From JAVBSX01 sp031549145 (GTDB lineage: Bacteria; Planctomycetota; Planctomycetia; Pirellulales; Thermoguttaceae): 21,451 bases of DNA. The stretch is from positions 1-21,451 of the forward strand of contig JAVBQI010000218.1 in the NCBI GenBank assembly GCA_031549145.1. The letters run 5' to 3'. Both the position numbers and the translations under genes were made by a program. Positions 1 through 7,596 of this stretch are shown piece after piece (the stretch's first letter is position 1; every line of letters begins with the position of its first letter). Below the pieces are notes generated by a model. The model saw only the letters and a list, made by a program, of their open reading frames with translations. It searched no databases and was not told the origin of the DNA.

Positions 1-654
1 GAGTGTTGATTGTGCTGACAATAAACGACACGTTCTATCGTTAAAAAACGAGACACATTCCTTAAAGCATGACCTCAATCGGAGGCAAGGTCGTTTTGAT
101 GCGGGGAATGAAACGGACCGGGAACGAACGAAAGCCGATCCGCAAACACTTCGACAACCTACCCCGCCGTCCAAGTATCACAATATTTCCAAGTGTGCGA
201 AAGCGTTTCAGGAATGACTTCTTCGAAGATCGACTTTCGTACACGTTATACCTACATCAAAGGAGTTGCCTTTTGAACGGTTTTCTTGCGTTGACAAGTT
301 GTGACTGAAACGCAATTCATCTTTTTTTCCTCTCGGGAAACTTCCTTGAGGAAAGAAGAGACGGAGAAGATCAAACTGGGACTCCCGTCGATGTAATTGT
401 ATACGAAAAAAATTATAAATTCCGGGAAAAGAAAAAGAAATACCCCGCCGATATTTTTCAGAATAAAAAATCAATGGATTTTGGGTATTGTCGTACAGAA
501 TTTTTTTTGAAAAATCGACAAAAAATGAAAAGGACAGTTAATTTGTGCGACAAATATAACTGTCCAGGTCCGTTTCATATCACGCTTCGGGGCTAAAACG
601 CAAGCGGCAATGCCGGTCGAAACCAAAAATGCCGCCTGCGAATGCCGAGTTCGA
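1..654. other. AT-rich gene-free region
   Basis: I see no convincing gene here. The open frames on either strand are short (60 to 88 codons), start with weak codons or have no ribosome binding site, and their translations resemble no family I know. Positions 400-540 are markedly AT-rich with long A and T runs, unlike the GC-rich coding DNA that follows. A small perfect 7-base inverted repeat (326-332 with 348-354) and a second imperfect one (599-609 with 630-640) are present. The only element I can interpret is the terminator-like hairpin at 516-565, listed separately. The region may contain the tail or the leader of a gene outside the window. Confidence 0.5.
516..565 (-). terminator. Rho-independent terminator of the aminotransferase gene
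   Basis: An inverted repeat pairs 532-546 with 550-565 (15 base pairs with one bulged base, 3-base loop). Read on the minus strand the hairpin is followed by TTTTCATTTTTT, the usual intrinsic terminator arrangement. It lies about 90 bases after the stop codon of the minus-strand aminotransferase, with no other gene between. Confidence 0.7.
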
Positions 655-1767
655 TCAACCGTTTTTCGCCAGTTTGCGGAACGCTTCCAAACCGCGGGCG
701 ATCGTCTCGTCCGTCGCGGCGTAGGAAATGCGGAAATGCGTATCCTTGCGACTGAAAACGTTGCCCGGAATGATGAGCATTGAATAATCCTTAATCGCTT
801 TTTCGACGAATTCGCTCGCCGTCCCCCACGGAGCTTTCGGGAACATGTAAAACGCCCCTTCCGGTTTGACGATTTCGTAATCGTCTTTCAAACCGTCGTA
901 TAACATGTCCCGCTTGTGCTTGTAGTCTTCGATCTGCTCGTTCATATCGACGTCGAGGGCGGCGAGCGCGGCCAACTGCCCGACGTGCGGGGAGCAAACG
1001 AACGTGTACTGTTGAAATTTGAGCATCTGCTCGATCAGCACTTTCGGGCCGTGCGCGAACCCGACCCGCCAACCGGGCATCCCGTAGGTTTTGCTGAACC
1101 CGTCGAGAACCAACGTTTCCGGATTGTATTCGGCCGGCGAAACGAATTCCTTATAGCAAAATTGACTGTAAATCTCATCACTAATCAAGAGGACTCCCTT
1201 GTCCCGGGCCAGTTCGGCGACGGCCTTGACCTCGTCCCGGGTTGCGACCTTACCGTGTGGATTGGCCGGGGAGTTGAAAATGATCGCTCTCGTTTTCGGC
1301 GTGATCGCATCAGCGATTTTCTGAATGTCGAAATTGAAATCCGGGTACGTATCGATCAGAACCGGCGTCGCTCCGACCATTTTGATGACCGCGTCGTACA
1401 TCACGAAAAACGGATCGAAGAAAATAACCTCATCGCCCGGCTCGGCAACGACCAGCAGCGTCAAGCAGAGCGAGCCGCTCGTTCCGCTGGTAATAAAAAC
1501 CTCACGATCGGCGTGATTATATTTCTTTTGGACTTGCTCCTTCAGTTTCGCGCGAAGAGGTTCAACGCCCTGGGTGGGGGTGTAACCGCTTTTCCCGGCT
1601 TGAATCGCCGCGCAGGCGGCGTCTTTCGCGGCCTGGGGCATATCGAAATTGGGTTGTCCGATCGAGAGGTTGATCGGATTCGTCAATTTCGCTCCGAGAT
1701 CGAACACTTTGCGAATTCCGGACGCTTCGAAAGCGCCGGACCTTTGGGCGAGCCAACGATGAGACAT
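655..1767 (-). CDS. Class I/II pyridoxal-phosphate aminotransferase (aspartate aminotransferase-like)
   Basis: A 370-residue fold-type I PLP enzyme that transfers an amino group between an amino acid and a 2-oxo acid in the cytoplasm. Visible landmarks in order are the N-terminal SIGQPNF segment (35-41), the SGYTPTQG substrate loop (60-67), the NSPANPHG motif (165-172) with Asn169, the SDEIY motif (196-200) with Asp197 that contacts the PLP ring nitrogen, and the DGFSKTYGMPGWRVGF block with Lys226 as the Schiff-base lysine. A C-terminal FRISYA segment holds the Arg expected to bind the substrate carboxylate. Full length for the family. The ATG at 1767 is preceded by AGGA at about 8 bases. A TTGACA box lies further upstream at 1817-1822 (minus), but I see no clear matching -10. 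Substrate cannot be fixed from sequence; aspartate, alanine and aromatic aminotransferases share all these motifs. Confidence 0.93.
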   Translation of the reverse strand: MSHRWLAQRSGAFEASGIRKVFDLGAKLTNPINLSIGQPNFDMPQAAKDAACAAIQAGKSGYTPTQGVEPLRAKLKEQVQKKYNHADREVFITSGTSGSLCLTLLVVAEPGDEVIFFDPFFVMYDAVIKMVGATPVLIDTYPDFNFDIQKIADAITPKTRAIIFNSPANPHGKVATRDEVKAVAELARDKGVLLISDEIYSQFCYKEFVSPAEYNPETLVLDGFSKTYGMPGWRVGFAHGPKVLIEQMLKFQQYTFVCSPHVGQLAALAALDVDMNEQIEDYKHKRDMLYDGLKDDYEIVKPEGAFYMFPKAPWGTASEFVEKAIKDYSMLIIPGNVFSRKDTHFRISYAATDETIARGLEAFRKLAKNG

Positions 1768-1874
1768 GGTCGAGGTTCCTGCTTTTGAATGAAAAGAGTG
1801 TAAATCAACGTCGATTTGTCAAAACATTGTACGTTAAAACGACGTTTTTGCAAGCGTATGCCAACCCTCATCAC

Positions 1875-2021
1875 GAGGATTGCAAAGTTGGAAATTCAGA
1901 AAAATTTCGATTCGGACAGCAGCCGGAAGCGTCAGCGCCCGGTTTTCCAATGCGGAAATGCGGGACCAACCCGGCGCTGACGCTTCGGGCTGCTGCTTGC
2001 CGCGCTCGACTTTGCAATCGT
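1875..2021 (-). repeat. Dispersed palindromic intergenic element, copy A
   Basis: About 147 bases between the 3' end of the HD-domain gene and the promoter region of the aminotransferase gene. Outer inverted arms are GATTGCAAAGT (1878-1888) and its complement (2009-2019). Inner arms at 1917-1945 and 1968-1995 pair almost completely and contain the AAGCGTCAGCGC core. The reverse complement aligns along its whole length with copy B (4914-5067), by eye roughly 90% identical, so the element is listed on the minus strand. In that direction the right arm is followed by a run of five Ts. Confidence 0.85.
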
Positions 2022-2061
2022 CTTGGGTTTGCCCAAGGTGTTCGATTATCAGCGGACAGCC

Positions 2062-3411
2062 TTACCCCAAATTCCGTTCCAGCTCCTCAGCGGTCGCGTC
2101 GTTTTCCCGCAAGGCCGGGGCGATTGCCGCCGGGGCGAAAACGCGAACCCGCTTGACGTAATCGTCAAACTGCTCCCGGGCCAGGGTCCGGACGACCGGC
2201 GAAACCGATTCGAGCGGGCGATACCGTTTTTCCTTCGGAAAAAAAACGTCGATCCGGAGCTCGACCTCCCTTTGGATCGGCGGGGCGTCGATCAACAAAA
2301 CCGGCGATTCGATTTCGGAATCGGAAATCGAACGCCGCGAACAAACGGAGCCGGAAATCCGTTCGGCGAGATCGCAGAGCCAATCGTAGGGCCGGCCTGC
2401 CAATTTCCGATAAATGTCCGGCCGTTCCGTGATGCTGAATTGAGCGACCCGTTTGTAAAGACACCGCTTTTCGCCGAAAAGCCCTTCGACCAACGCCTCG
2501 GCCGGGCTTTGTCGGGCGGCCCGACGGAGCAAATCGACCATCCCCTGCTCCGTGCTCGTAAAACATTGGTCCAAATCAAGCCGCTCGAACACCAGCCGGA
2601 AGGCTCGTTGCAGCATCGCCGTCGCCGAGCGTACCCCGTGATGCCAATACACTTCGTTGAACATCACATATCGGGCGAACACCATCAACTCGGCCGCCGT
2701 CTTTCCCTTCTCGGAAATCGCGAGCCCATCCCCCGCCTCGTTCAGGCAAAGGCTCGAAATCAACCTGTTTTGATCGAAATGCCTGCCGTAAGGGACCCCG
2801 GCGTGCAGGCTGTCGCGGAAAAGGTAGTCCATTTTATCGATATCGATCGGCCCGGAAAGAATGCTGGAAAGCAGCCGCGAAACGGGATCGGCGGCGATTT
2901 CCGGCGTTTTATTCAAAAGGGCGACGATTTTCTCCGGCGGGATTTTCCAATCGTCCCGCAAAATTTCCGCAAGCTCTCCCTGCGTGAGAAAACGGCTCGC
3001 CGCCGCTTCGTGATCGGGAACTCCTTTGATCCGAATATCTTCGAGAGGATGACAGAACGGCCAATGTCCGATGTCGTGCAACAAGGCGGCGACGATCAGC
3101 AGCTCCGCGTCCTCGGGCGAAACCATTTCGGTGAACCGCGAATCATAGGCGAGCCGCTTCAAAAGCATGAGCGCGAGCCGGTACACGCCAAGGGAATGTT
3201 CGAACCGGGTGTGGTGGGCGGCCGGGTAAACGAGGGAAACCAGCCCGACTTGGGAGATGCGGGCAAGCCGTCGGAACGGAGCCGTGTCGATGATTTTGCG
3301 GACCCGGCCGGTGAGCGGAATGTCGAGTTCCGGAGGGATGCGAACCAGGGCGTCGCGGGAATCGAGACCGGCGATTTCGGGGATATCGAGAATGCTAAGA
3401 CGATGAGACAT
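2062..3411 (-). CDS. HD-domain phosphohydrolase (dNTPase/SAMHD1-like family)
   Basis: A 449-residue protein of the HD superfamily resembling the dGTPase/SAMHD1-like group, so probably a nucleotide phosphohydrolase. Near the N-terminus RRLARISQVGL is followed by the metal-binding set: HTRFEHSLGV (His72), LLHDIGHWPFCH (His112-Asp113) and DIDKMDYLFRD (around residues 190-200). These are the four HD positions in the expected order. The C-terminal third looks like the extra domain of this family but I cannot assign it. The ATG at 3411 gives the natural family start; a GTG at 3438 would add nine residues. Neither has a clear ribosome binding site. It is divergent from the DUF1444-like gene and upstream of the aminotransferase gene with repeat A between them. 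The long opposite-strand frame over this gene has no recognisable motifs. Confidence 0.9.
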   Translation of the reverse strand: MSHRLSILDIPEIAGLDSRDALVRIPPELDIPLTGRVRKIIDTAPFRRLARISQVGLVSLVYPAAHHTRFEHSLGVYRLALMLLKRLAYDSRFTEMVSPEDAELLIVAALLHDIGHWPFCHPLEDIRIKGVPDHEAAASRFLTQGELAEILRDDWKIPPEKIVALLNKTPEIAADPVSRLLSSILSGPIDIDKMDYLFRDSLHAGVPYGRHFDQNRLISSLCLNEAGDGLAISEKGKTAAELMVFARYVMFNEVYWHHGVRSATAMLQRAFRLVFERLDLDQCFTSTEQGMVDLLRRAARQSPAEALVEGLFGEKRCLYKRVAQFSITERPDIYRKLAGRPYDWLCDLAERISGSVCSRRSISDSEIESPVLLIDAPPIQREVELRIDVFFPKEKRYRPLESVSPVVRTLAREQFDDYVKRVRVFAPAAIAPALRENDATAEELERNLG

Positions 3412-3476
3412 GCTAATCGGGGACGAGGACGAAAACACTTCAAGAAATCAAACAAAAAACGACCAAGTCTGCTGAA

Positions 3477-3505
3477 AACATAAGCCAAACCTTCGAAAAA
3501 CACAA
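3477..3505 (-). promoter_or_regulatory. Possible sigma70-type promoter of the HD-domain gene
   Basis: On the minus strand TTGTGT (3500-3505) and TATGTT (3477-3482) are separated by 17 bases, about 60 bases before the chosen ATG. The match to TTGACA/TATAAT is only partial, so this is weak. Confidence 0.3.
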
Positions 3506-3535
3506 GACTTCGGGTAAAGGATGTCATTTTCGAAA

Positions 3536-3563
3536 TTGTAATATCCCGGAATTCTGTTAAAAT
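3536..3563 (+). promoter_or_regulatory. Sigma70-type promoter of the DUF1444-like gene
   Basis: TTGTAA (3536-3541) and TAAAAT (3558-3563) are separated by 16 bases. The expected transcript start near 3570 leaves a leader of about 45 bases before the ATG at 3617. The same TTGnnA-N16-TAAAAT arrangement recurs before the aldolase and BON-protein genes. Confidence 0.5.
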
Positions 3564-3616
3564 GAACAGGGTCTTCATTGATGCTGTCCCTTTTCCGGAT
3601 CACCGGAGTTTCCCCC

Positions 3617-4894
3617 ATGTTACGAACCGTTGCCGATTTTTTTCTCCGTTTCTTTACTTCGAAAAACGAAGCGGTCTTTACCCCCTGCTCGCCGAAGTGT
3701 TCGCCGATCACGCGGGAGGAATTCGCGAAGCTGCTCATCGATCGGGCCGGGGAAATCAAGCCGGGCATCGAAATCGTCTTCGACTCGCAGGAATTTTCCC
3801 TGAAAATTTTGTCGCAAGAGCAGCAGCTCATGTACTTGCACAACGCCTATTTGGAATACTCGCAAGTCGCCGAAGAAGACCGGTCGGCGATCCTCAAAAA
3901 ATGGTTGCGGCATTTTCTTTTCCTGAAAACGATGCCGGAAGATTGGGAAGATGTCGTTCCCGATCTCCTCCCGGCCTTGCGAAACCGGAGCTATTTCGAG
4001 TTGGCCGAACTGCGGTTCCGGGAACAAGGCCGGGACTTCGCCCGATTTTCCTACCAAGATGTCGGCGATCATTACGCTCTCGCCGTTTCCTACGACATGC
4101 ACGATTCGATCGTGATGATCTCCGACCGGCATTTGGAAGATTGGGGGATCACGTTTTTCGAGGCCATGGAAATCGCGATGCACAATCTCCTCGAAAAAGA
4201 ATGCGTCTTTACCTGCTTGAAGCTCGAAGAAAAGATGTTCGTTTACTGCGCTTCAAGCGGCGACGGATTCGACGGGACGCGGCTGGTCTTGCTTGAACAA
4301 ATCCGGAAACTTCGGGTACACGGTGATTACATCGCGATGGTCCTCAACACCGATTCGCTGCTGATTACCGGGTCGGAGGATCAGCTCGGGCTCGGCTTCT
4401 TTCTGACCCAGGCCATGGAAGGGAACCAAAAGCCGCACGCTCTTCCCCCATTTCTTTTGCGATTGGAAGGGGAGGAATGGGTTCCCTGGTTGCCGCCGGA
4501 AACGAATCCGCTTTACAAACCGTTTTTGAAGTTTCGGATTTTGGCGATCGCGACCGATTACGCCCAGCAGCAGGAACTGCTCGGCGGGATTTACGAAAAG
4601 GAGGTCAACGGTCCGGTCGTCGCCGGTTTTTTCATCGCGGAACAGGAACCGGCGGGAACGCTGTTGACCTACACGCTTTGGGGAAAAGGGTGCGAGGCCC
4701 TGCTGCCGCAAGCCGAATTCGTCGGCTTCGTCGAAGAAGGCCGCCGACAGCCGGTTTTCATTCCCTGGAAAATCGTCCGCGCCGTCGTCGGCGATCTGAT
4801 GCGGCCGCTCGAGGATTACCCGCCCCGATTCTTGGTCCGCGAATACCCTTCGGAACGAGAGCTCGCCGAAATGCTCGCGAGAGCGGAATCATGA
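3617..4894 (+). CDS. DUF1444-like protein of unknown function
   Basis: A 425-residue soluble protein without signal peptide or membrane segment. The first two thirds resemble the DUF1444 (YtpQ-type) family: an N-terminal REEFAKLL helix, a stretch reading MYLHNAYLEY, and the later DHYALAVSYD...ISDRHLEDWGITFFEAMEIAMHNLLE segment. That assignment is from memory of the family pattern and is moderate. The last ~130 residues (from about PLYKPFLKFRILAIATDY) look like a separate alpha/beta domain which I do not recognise. No catalytic motif is evident and the function is unknown. The ATG at 3617 has GGAG nine bases upstream and sits after the promoter at 3536-3563; in-frame ATG at 3581 or TTG at 3578 are alternatives. 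It is followed by repeat B and then the aldolase gene. Confidence 0.75.
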   Translation: MLRTVADFFLRFFTSKNEAVFTPCSPKCSPITREEFAKLLIDRAGEIKPGIEIVFDSQEFSLKILSQEQQLMYLHNAYLEYSQVAEEDRSAILKKWLRHFLFLKTMPEDWEDVVPDLLPALRNRSYFELAELRFREQGRDFARFSYQDVGDHYALAVSYDMHDSIVMISDRHLEDWGITFFEAMEIAMHNLLEKECVFTCLKLEEKMFVYCASSGDGFDGTRLVLLEQIRKLRVHGDYIAMVLNTDSLLITGSEDQLGLGFFLTQAMEGNQKPHALPPFLLRLEGEEWVPWLPPETNPLYKPFLKFRILAIATDYAQQQELLGGIYEKEVNGPVVAGFFIAEQEPAGTLLTYTLWGKGCEALLPQAEFVGFVEEGRRQPVFIPWKIVRAVVGDLMRPLEDYPPRFLVREYPSERELAEMLARAES

Positions 4895-4913
4895 ACGGCT
4901 TATCCCCCTGATC

Positions 4914-5067
4914 GCCAATCGCAAAGTCGAACGCGGCAAACAGCAGCCCGAAGCGTGAGCGCCGGGTTGGTCCCGCATTTCCGCATGGGAAAACCGGGCG
5001 TTGACGCTTCCGGCTGCTGCCCGATTCGAATTTTTTCTGAAATGATCGACTTTGCAATCCTCGTGGC
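4914..5067 (+). repeat. Dispersed palindromic intergenic element, copy B
   Basis: This element fills the gap between the DUF1444-like gene and the aldolase promoter. It begins with a variant of the boundary motif (CAATCGCAAAGTCGA, 4916-4930) and ends with its complement CGACTTTGCAATCCTCG (5048-5064). Inner arms (from 4941, and back from about 5020) carry AAGCGTGAGCGC and GCGTTGACGCTT and pair with about four mismatches. The asymmetric centre includes TCCCGCATTTCCGC. After the right arm comes a T-run (5031-5037). It is nearly the reverse complement of copy A. Confidence 0.85.
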
Positions 5068-5083
5068 CGGAAAATCCAGCGTC

Positions 5084-5111
5084 TTGAAATTCATTTTCGG
5101 CGGATTAAAAT
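5084..5111 (+). promoter_or_regulatory. Sigma70-type promoter of the aldolase gene
   Basis: TTGAAA (5084-5089) and TAAAAT (5106-5111) are separated by 16 bases, just after repeat B. The predicted transcript start is near 5118. Confidence 0.6.
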
Positions 5112-5182
5112 GAGATTTTCAGGTCGATATTGAAATCATGGCCTGTCCTTATTCTCAAACTCCGAATCCCCGAAAATCAAAA

Positions 5183-6034
5183 ATGCTCGTTACGGCAAAA
5201 GACGTTTTGGCCCAAGCCCGCGAAAATCATTACGCGGTCCCCGGTTTCAATTGCATCGAAGATATCATGGTTCGCACCATCCTCGACACGGCGGAAAAAT
5301 GCCGCTCGCCGGTCTTCGTGATGTGCTACGCTCCCGAACTGAACGGACGAACCTGGGTCTACCTCCCCGGTTTGGTCAAGGCGGTCGCCTCCGATTACGA
5401 CGTTCCGGTCGTTTTGCATTTGGATCACGCGACCGATTTTGAAATGATTCAGCGTTCGCTCGATTGCGGTTTTACGTCCGTGATGTACGACGGGAGCGCG
5501 TTGCCGTTCGAACAAAACGTCGAAATGTCCCGCAAGGTCGTCGAAATGTCGCGGCCGTACGGCGCTTCGGTCGAAGCGGAACTCGGGCTCGTCGGCGGCT
5601 TCGATCTCGAACGCAAGGGGAACACCGCCAACATCCTCACCGAACCGGAAGAAGTCGTTCGGTTCGTCGAACAGACCGGCGTCGATTCCCTCGCCGTTTC
5701 GATCGGGACCGCGCACGGGGTTTACGCCCAACTGCCGAATCTCGACATCGAGCGGCTCAAGAAACTCAACGCCGTCTCCCGGGTTCCGCTCGTCCTGCAC
5801 GGCGGTTCGGGAACGCCGAACGATCAGATTCAAAACGCGGTCCGCAACGGCATCTGCAAGTTGAATATTTACGCCGACAGCCGCATCGCCCTTTGGAACG
5901 GTTTCAAAAAGGTGGTCCGCGAGATCACCCGCGAAGACCCTTTGCCGAAAGAAGTGTTCCAACGCCTGCGGGTCGAGCTCGGCGCTTCGATGCGGGAAAA
6001 ATTCGAACTCCTTTTCGCGATCAACCGCTGTTGA
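5183..6034 (+). CDS. Class II (zinc) fructose/tagatose-bisphosphate aldolase family protein
   Basis: A 283-residue TIM-barrel metal-dependent aldolase. It should cleave a ketose (bis)phosphate into dihydroxyacetone phosphate and an aldehyde in the cytoplasm. The family signature is complete: HLDHATD with catalytic Asp81 and zinc ligand His82, MYDGS, VEAELGLVGG, SIGTAHG with His178, VLHGGSG with His206, and the phosphate-binding KLNIYADSR. MLVTAKDVLAQARENHYAVPGFN is the typical N-terminus of the family, so I place the start at 5183. An in-frame ATG at 5138 would add 15 poorly conserved residues but sits 20 bases after the predicted transcript start, so it cannot be excluded. Tagatose-, fructose- and related ketose-bisphosphate aldolases share these motifs, so the exact substrate is open. 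The amidohydrolase gene follows on the same strand after a repeat-filled gap. Confidence 0.92.
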   Translation: MLVTAKDVLAQARENHYAVPGFNCIEDIMVRTILDTAEKCRSPVFVMCYAPELNGRTWVYLPGLVKAVASDYDVPVVLHLDHATDFEMIQRSLDCGFTSVMYDGSALPFEQNVEMSRKVVEMSRPYGASVEAELGLVGGFDLERKGNTANILTEPEEVVRFVEQTGVDSLAVSIGTAHGVYAQLPNLDIERLKKLNAVSRVPLVLHGGSGTPNDQIQNAVRNGICKLNIYADSRIALWNGFKKVVREITREDPLPKEVFQRLRVELGASMREKFELLFAINRC

Positions 6035-6040
6035 GAGGTA

Positions 6041-6244
6041 GGCTATAGACTGTAGGCTGTAGGGCTCGTTTTCCAACCATCCCCAGGGCGATTGCAAAGT
6101 CGTTTTTTTAATACTAGCCCCAAGCGTGAGCGCGGGGTGATTGAACTGTAAAACCCGATGTATCCCCCCGCGCTGACGCTTGGGGCTAGTTCTGGGACTT
6201 TACATCCTCGTGCAACCGCACCCTACAGCCTATAGCCTATAGCC
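6041..6244. repeat. 24-base inverted repeat (TAGGCTGTAGGG type) enclosing element D
   Basis: Left arm 6041-6064 and right arm 6221-6244 are complementary at 22 of 24 positions. Each arm is itself made of tandem variants of a seven-base unit, GGCTATA or GGCTGTA. The arms lie just after the aldolase stop codon and 20 bases before the amidohydrolase start, with palindromic element D between them. Confidence 0.8.
6089..6213 (+). repeat. Palindromic intergenic element, copy D (variant core)
   Basis: The borders match copies A and B: CGATTGCAAAGTCG at 6089-6102, and GACTTTACATCCTCGTG at 6196-6212. The core is different. Arms 6113-6137 and 6166-6190 pair at 24 of 25 positions, contain ACTAGCCCCAAGCG and end in GCGGGG. 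The single mismatch is in the AGCGTSAGCGC centre, where copy B also has a G/C difference. It sits inside the inverted repeat at 6041-6244. Confidence 0.8.
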
Positions 6245-6264
6245 TTGACCAGTACAACCCAGCT

Positions 6265-7488
6265 ATGAACCAAGAACAAACCTACGAGGAAATCATCGAA
6301 TTCGCGAAACGGAATCCGGTGATCGATACCCATTGTCACCACCATAAGGACGAGGAGTTTCGCGACTTCAACCTGAAAAGGCTGATCAACGAAACCTACG
6401 TCGCCTGGGTCGATCCGATTCCGGAATGCGTCGAAGTCCCACCGCGGGAATGGTTCGAACGGCTCCGCTGCAACAACGCGTTTTATTGGCTCGAACGAGG
6501 GATTCAGGAAACGCACGGCGCGGAACTCCGGCTCAACCGGGACGATTTCCCGGCCCTTTCGGCGATCGTCGAAGAGGCGTATCGCGATCCGGAATTTCAT
6601 TTGCAATCGATGCGTCGTTGCGGCTACGAAAAAGTGTTGCTCGAATGTTATTGGGATCCGGGCAGCGACAACGGGCACCCCGATCTTTTCGCCCCGATGT
6701 TTCGGGTCAACACGTTTTTTTACGGCTATTCGAAAGAATCGCGGTGTCATAACGGGTTCAATCCGCTCGAACGCTTTCAAATGGGGGTGCCGAGCGAGAT
6801 CGACGAGTATTGTCAGAAGGTCTTCGAAGTGCTCCAAGCCGCCAAATCGAAAGGGATGATCGCCCTCAAGTCGGCGATCCCCTACGACCGGGGACTGAAT
6901 CTTTACGATTGCGAAAAATCTCGCGCCAACGCCGCTTTCTTGCGCTGCATGAGCGGCCGGGCCGAGCCGTCGGACGTCGAATCGTTTCAAGGTTACATGC
7001 TCAACCGGCTTTGCGAAATGTCGGTCCGGCTCGATCTGCCGTTTCAAATGCACACCGGGCTGGGCAAAATGATCAACTCGAACGCGATGTGGTTGCAGCC
7101 GACGATCGAAAATCATCCGGAAACGCAATTCGTGCTCTTGCATGGCAGTTTTCCCTGGTGTTCCGACATGCTCGGATTGGCTCACCATTACCGCAACGTC
7201 TATCCCGATATCGCCTGGATGCCGGTTCTTTCGACGGCCGTCGCCGAGCGGTTCTTGGACGACCTGCTCGAAGTCGCCCGGGCCGACGGCATCTGCTGGG
7301 GCTGCGACACTTGGACCCCGGAAGAAAGCCGCGGGGCGCTCGCGGCCGCCCGGGAGGTGATCGCCCGGGTTTTGAGCAAAAAGGTCGCCGCCGGACGAAT
7401 CGGCAAAGACGACGCCCTGCGAATCGCCCGCATGATCTTTTTCGAAAACGCCGACCGGTTGTATTTCAAAAGAGGAAATCAGCGGTAG
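6265..7488 (+). CDS. Amidohydrolase-superfamily TIM-barrel metal-dependent hydrolase
   Basis: A 407-residue cytoplasmic protein of the amidohydrolase_2-like group. The N-terminal strand-1 metal site reads VIDTHCHHH (Asp21, His23, His25). Further candidate active-site residues are Lys202 in ALKSAIPYDRG, His263 in QMHTGLG, His293 in LLHGSFPW and Asp348 in WGCDTW, which fits the order of ligands and general base in the superfamily. The spacing and the WLERGIQETHG region faintly recall uronate isomerases, so a sugar-acid substrate is possible; this is inference only. The ATG at 6265 has no clear ribosome binding site. It lies 230 bases after the aldolase gene on the same strand with only palindromic repeats between and no evident promoter of its own. 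This suggests joint transcription, and a palindrome directly follows its stop codon. Confidence 0.85.
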   Translation: MNQEQTYEEIIEFAKRNPVIDTHCHHHKDEEFRDFNLKRLINETYVAWVDPIPECVEVPPREWFERLRCNNAFYWLERGIQETHGAELRLNRDDFPALSAIVEEAYRDPEFHLQSMRRCGYEKVLLECYWDPGSDNGHPDLFAPMFRVNTFFYGYSKESRCHNGFNPLERFQMGVPSEIDEYCQKVFEVLQAAKSKGMIALKSAIPYDRGLNLYDCEKSRANAAFLRCMSGRAEPSDVESFQGYMLNRLCEMSVRLDLPFQMHTGLGKMINSNAMWLQPTIENHPETQFVLLHGSFPWCSDMLGLAHHYRNVYPDIAWMPVLSTAVAERFLDDLLEVARADGICWGCDTWTPEESRGALAAAREVIARVLSKKVAAGRIGKDDALRIARMIFFENADRLYFKRGNQR

Positions 7489-7517
7489 GGCGGTTTCGCC
7501 GAAACCGCCGCTTTTGG
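7489..7517 (+). terminator. Hairpin directly after the amidohydrolase stop codon, possible terminator
   Basis: GGCGGTTTC (7489-7497) and GAAACCGCC (7501-7509) form a perfect 9-base stem with a 3-base loop, beginning one base after the TAG stop codon. Only a short TTTT follows (7512-7515), so termination may be partial. Confidence 0.55.
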
Positions 7518-7531
7518 GGCGGGAGTAATCA

Positions 7532-7540
7532 TGGTATAAT
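7532..7540 (+). promoter_or_regulatory. Extended -10 promoter of the HtrA gene
   Basis: TGGTATAAT matches the extended -10 pattern TGnTATAAT. The upstream -35 region is poor, as often with extended -10 promoters. The HtrA ATG is about 57 bases further on. Confidence 0.5.
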
Positions 7541-7596
7541 CGACTTCGAAAACGTGCTCACACTTTTTTATCGTATTGCACAACCGGTCGATTATT

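Noticed and set aside
208..474. 88-codon minus-strand frame in the AT-rich start region
   Set aside because: TTG start, no ribosome binding site and no recognisable family.
916..1788. 290-codon plus-strand frame opposite the aminotransferase
   Set aside because: The minus frame has all PLP-enzyme motifs; this one has none and no ribosome binding site.
1785..2161. Overlapping small plus-strand frames (93 and 123 codons) over repeat A, resembling a minus-strand frame over repeat B (4900-5094)
   Set aside because: The similarity of the translations is explained by the DNA repeat itself; frames are not kept in copy C and there is no start signal.
2023..3483. 486-codon plus-strand open frame antisense to the HD-domain gene
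   Set aside because: The minus frame carries the full HD motif set, while this translation is Arg/Pro-rich with no known motif; it is a shadow of the GC-rich codon pattern.
5138..5182. Longer N-terminus for the aldolase from the ATG at 5138
   Set aside because: The added 15 residues do not look like the family, whose members begin at MLVTAKDVL; not excluded because the promoter position would also allow it.
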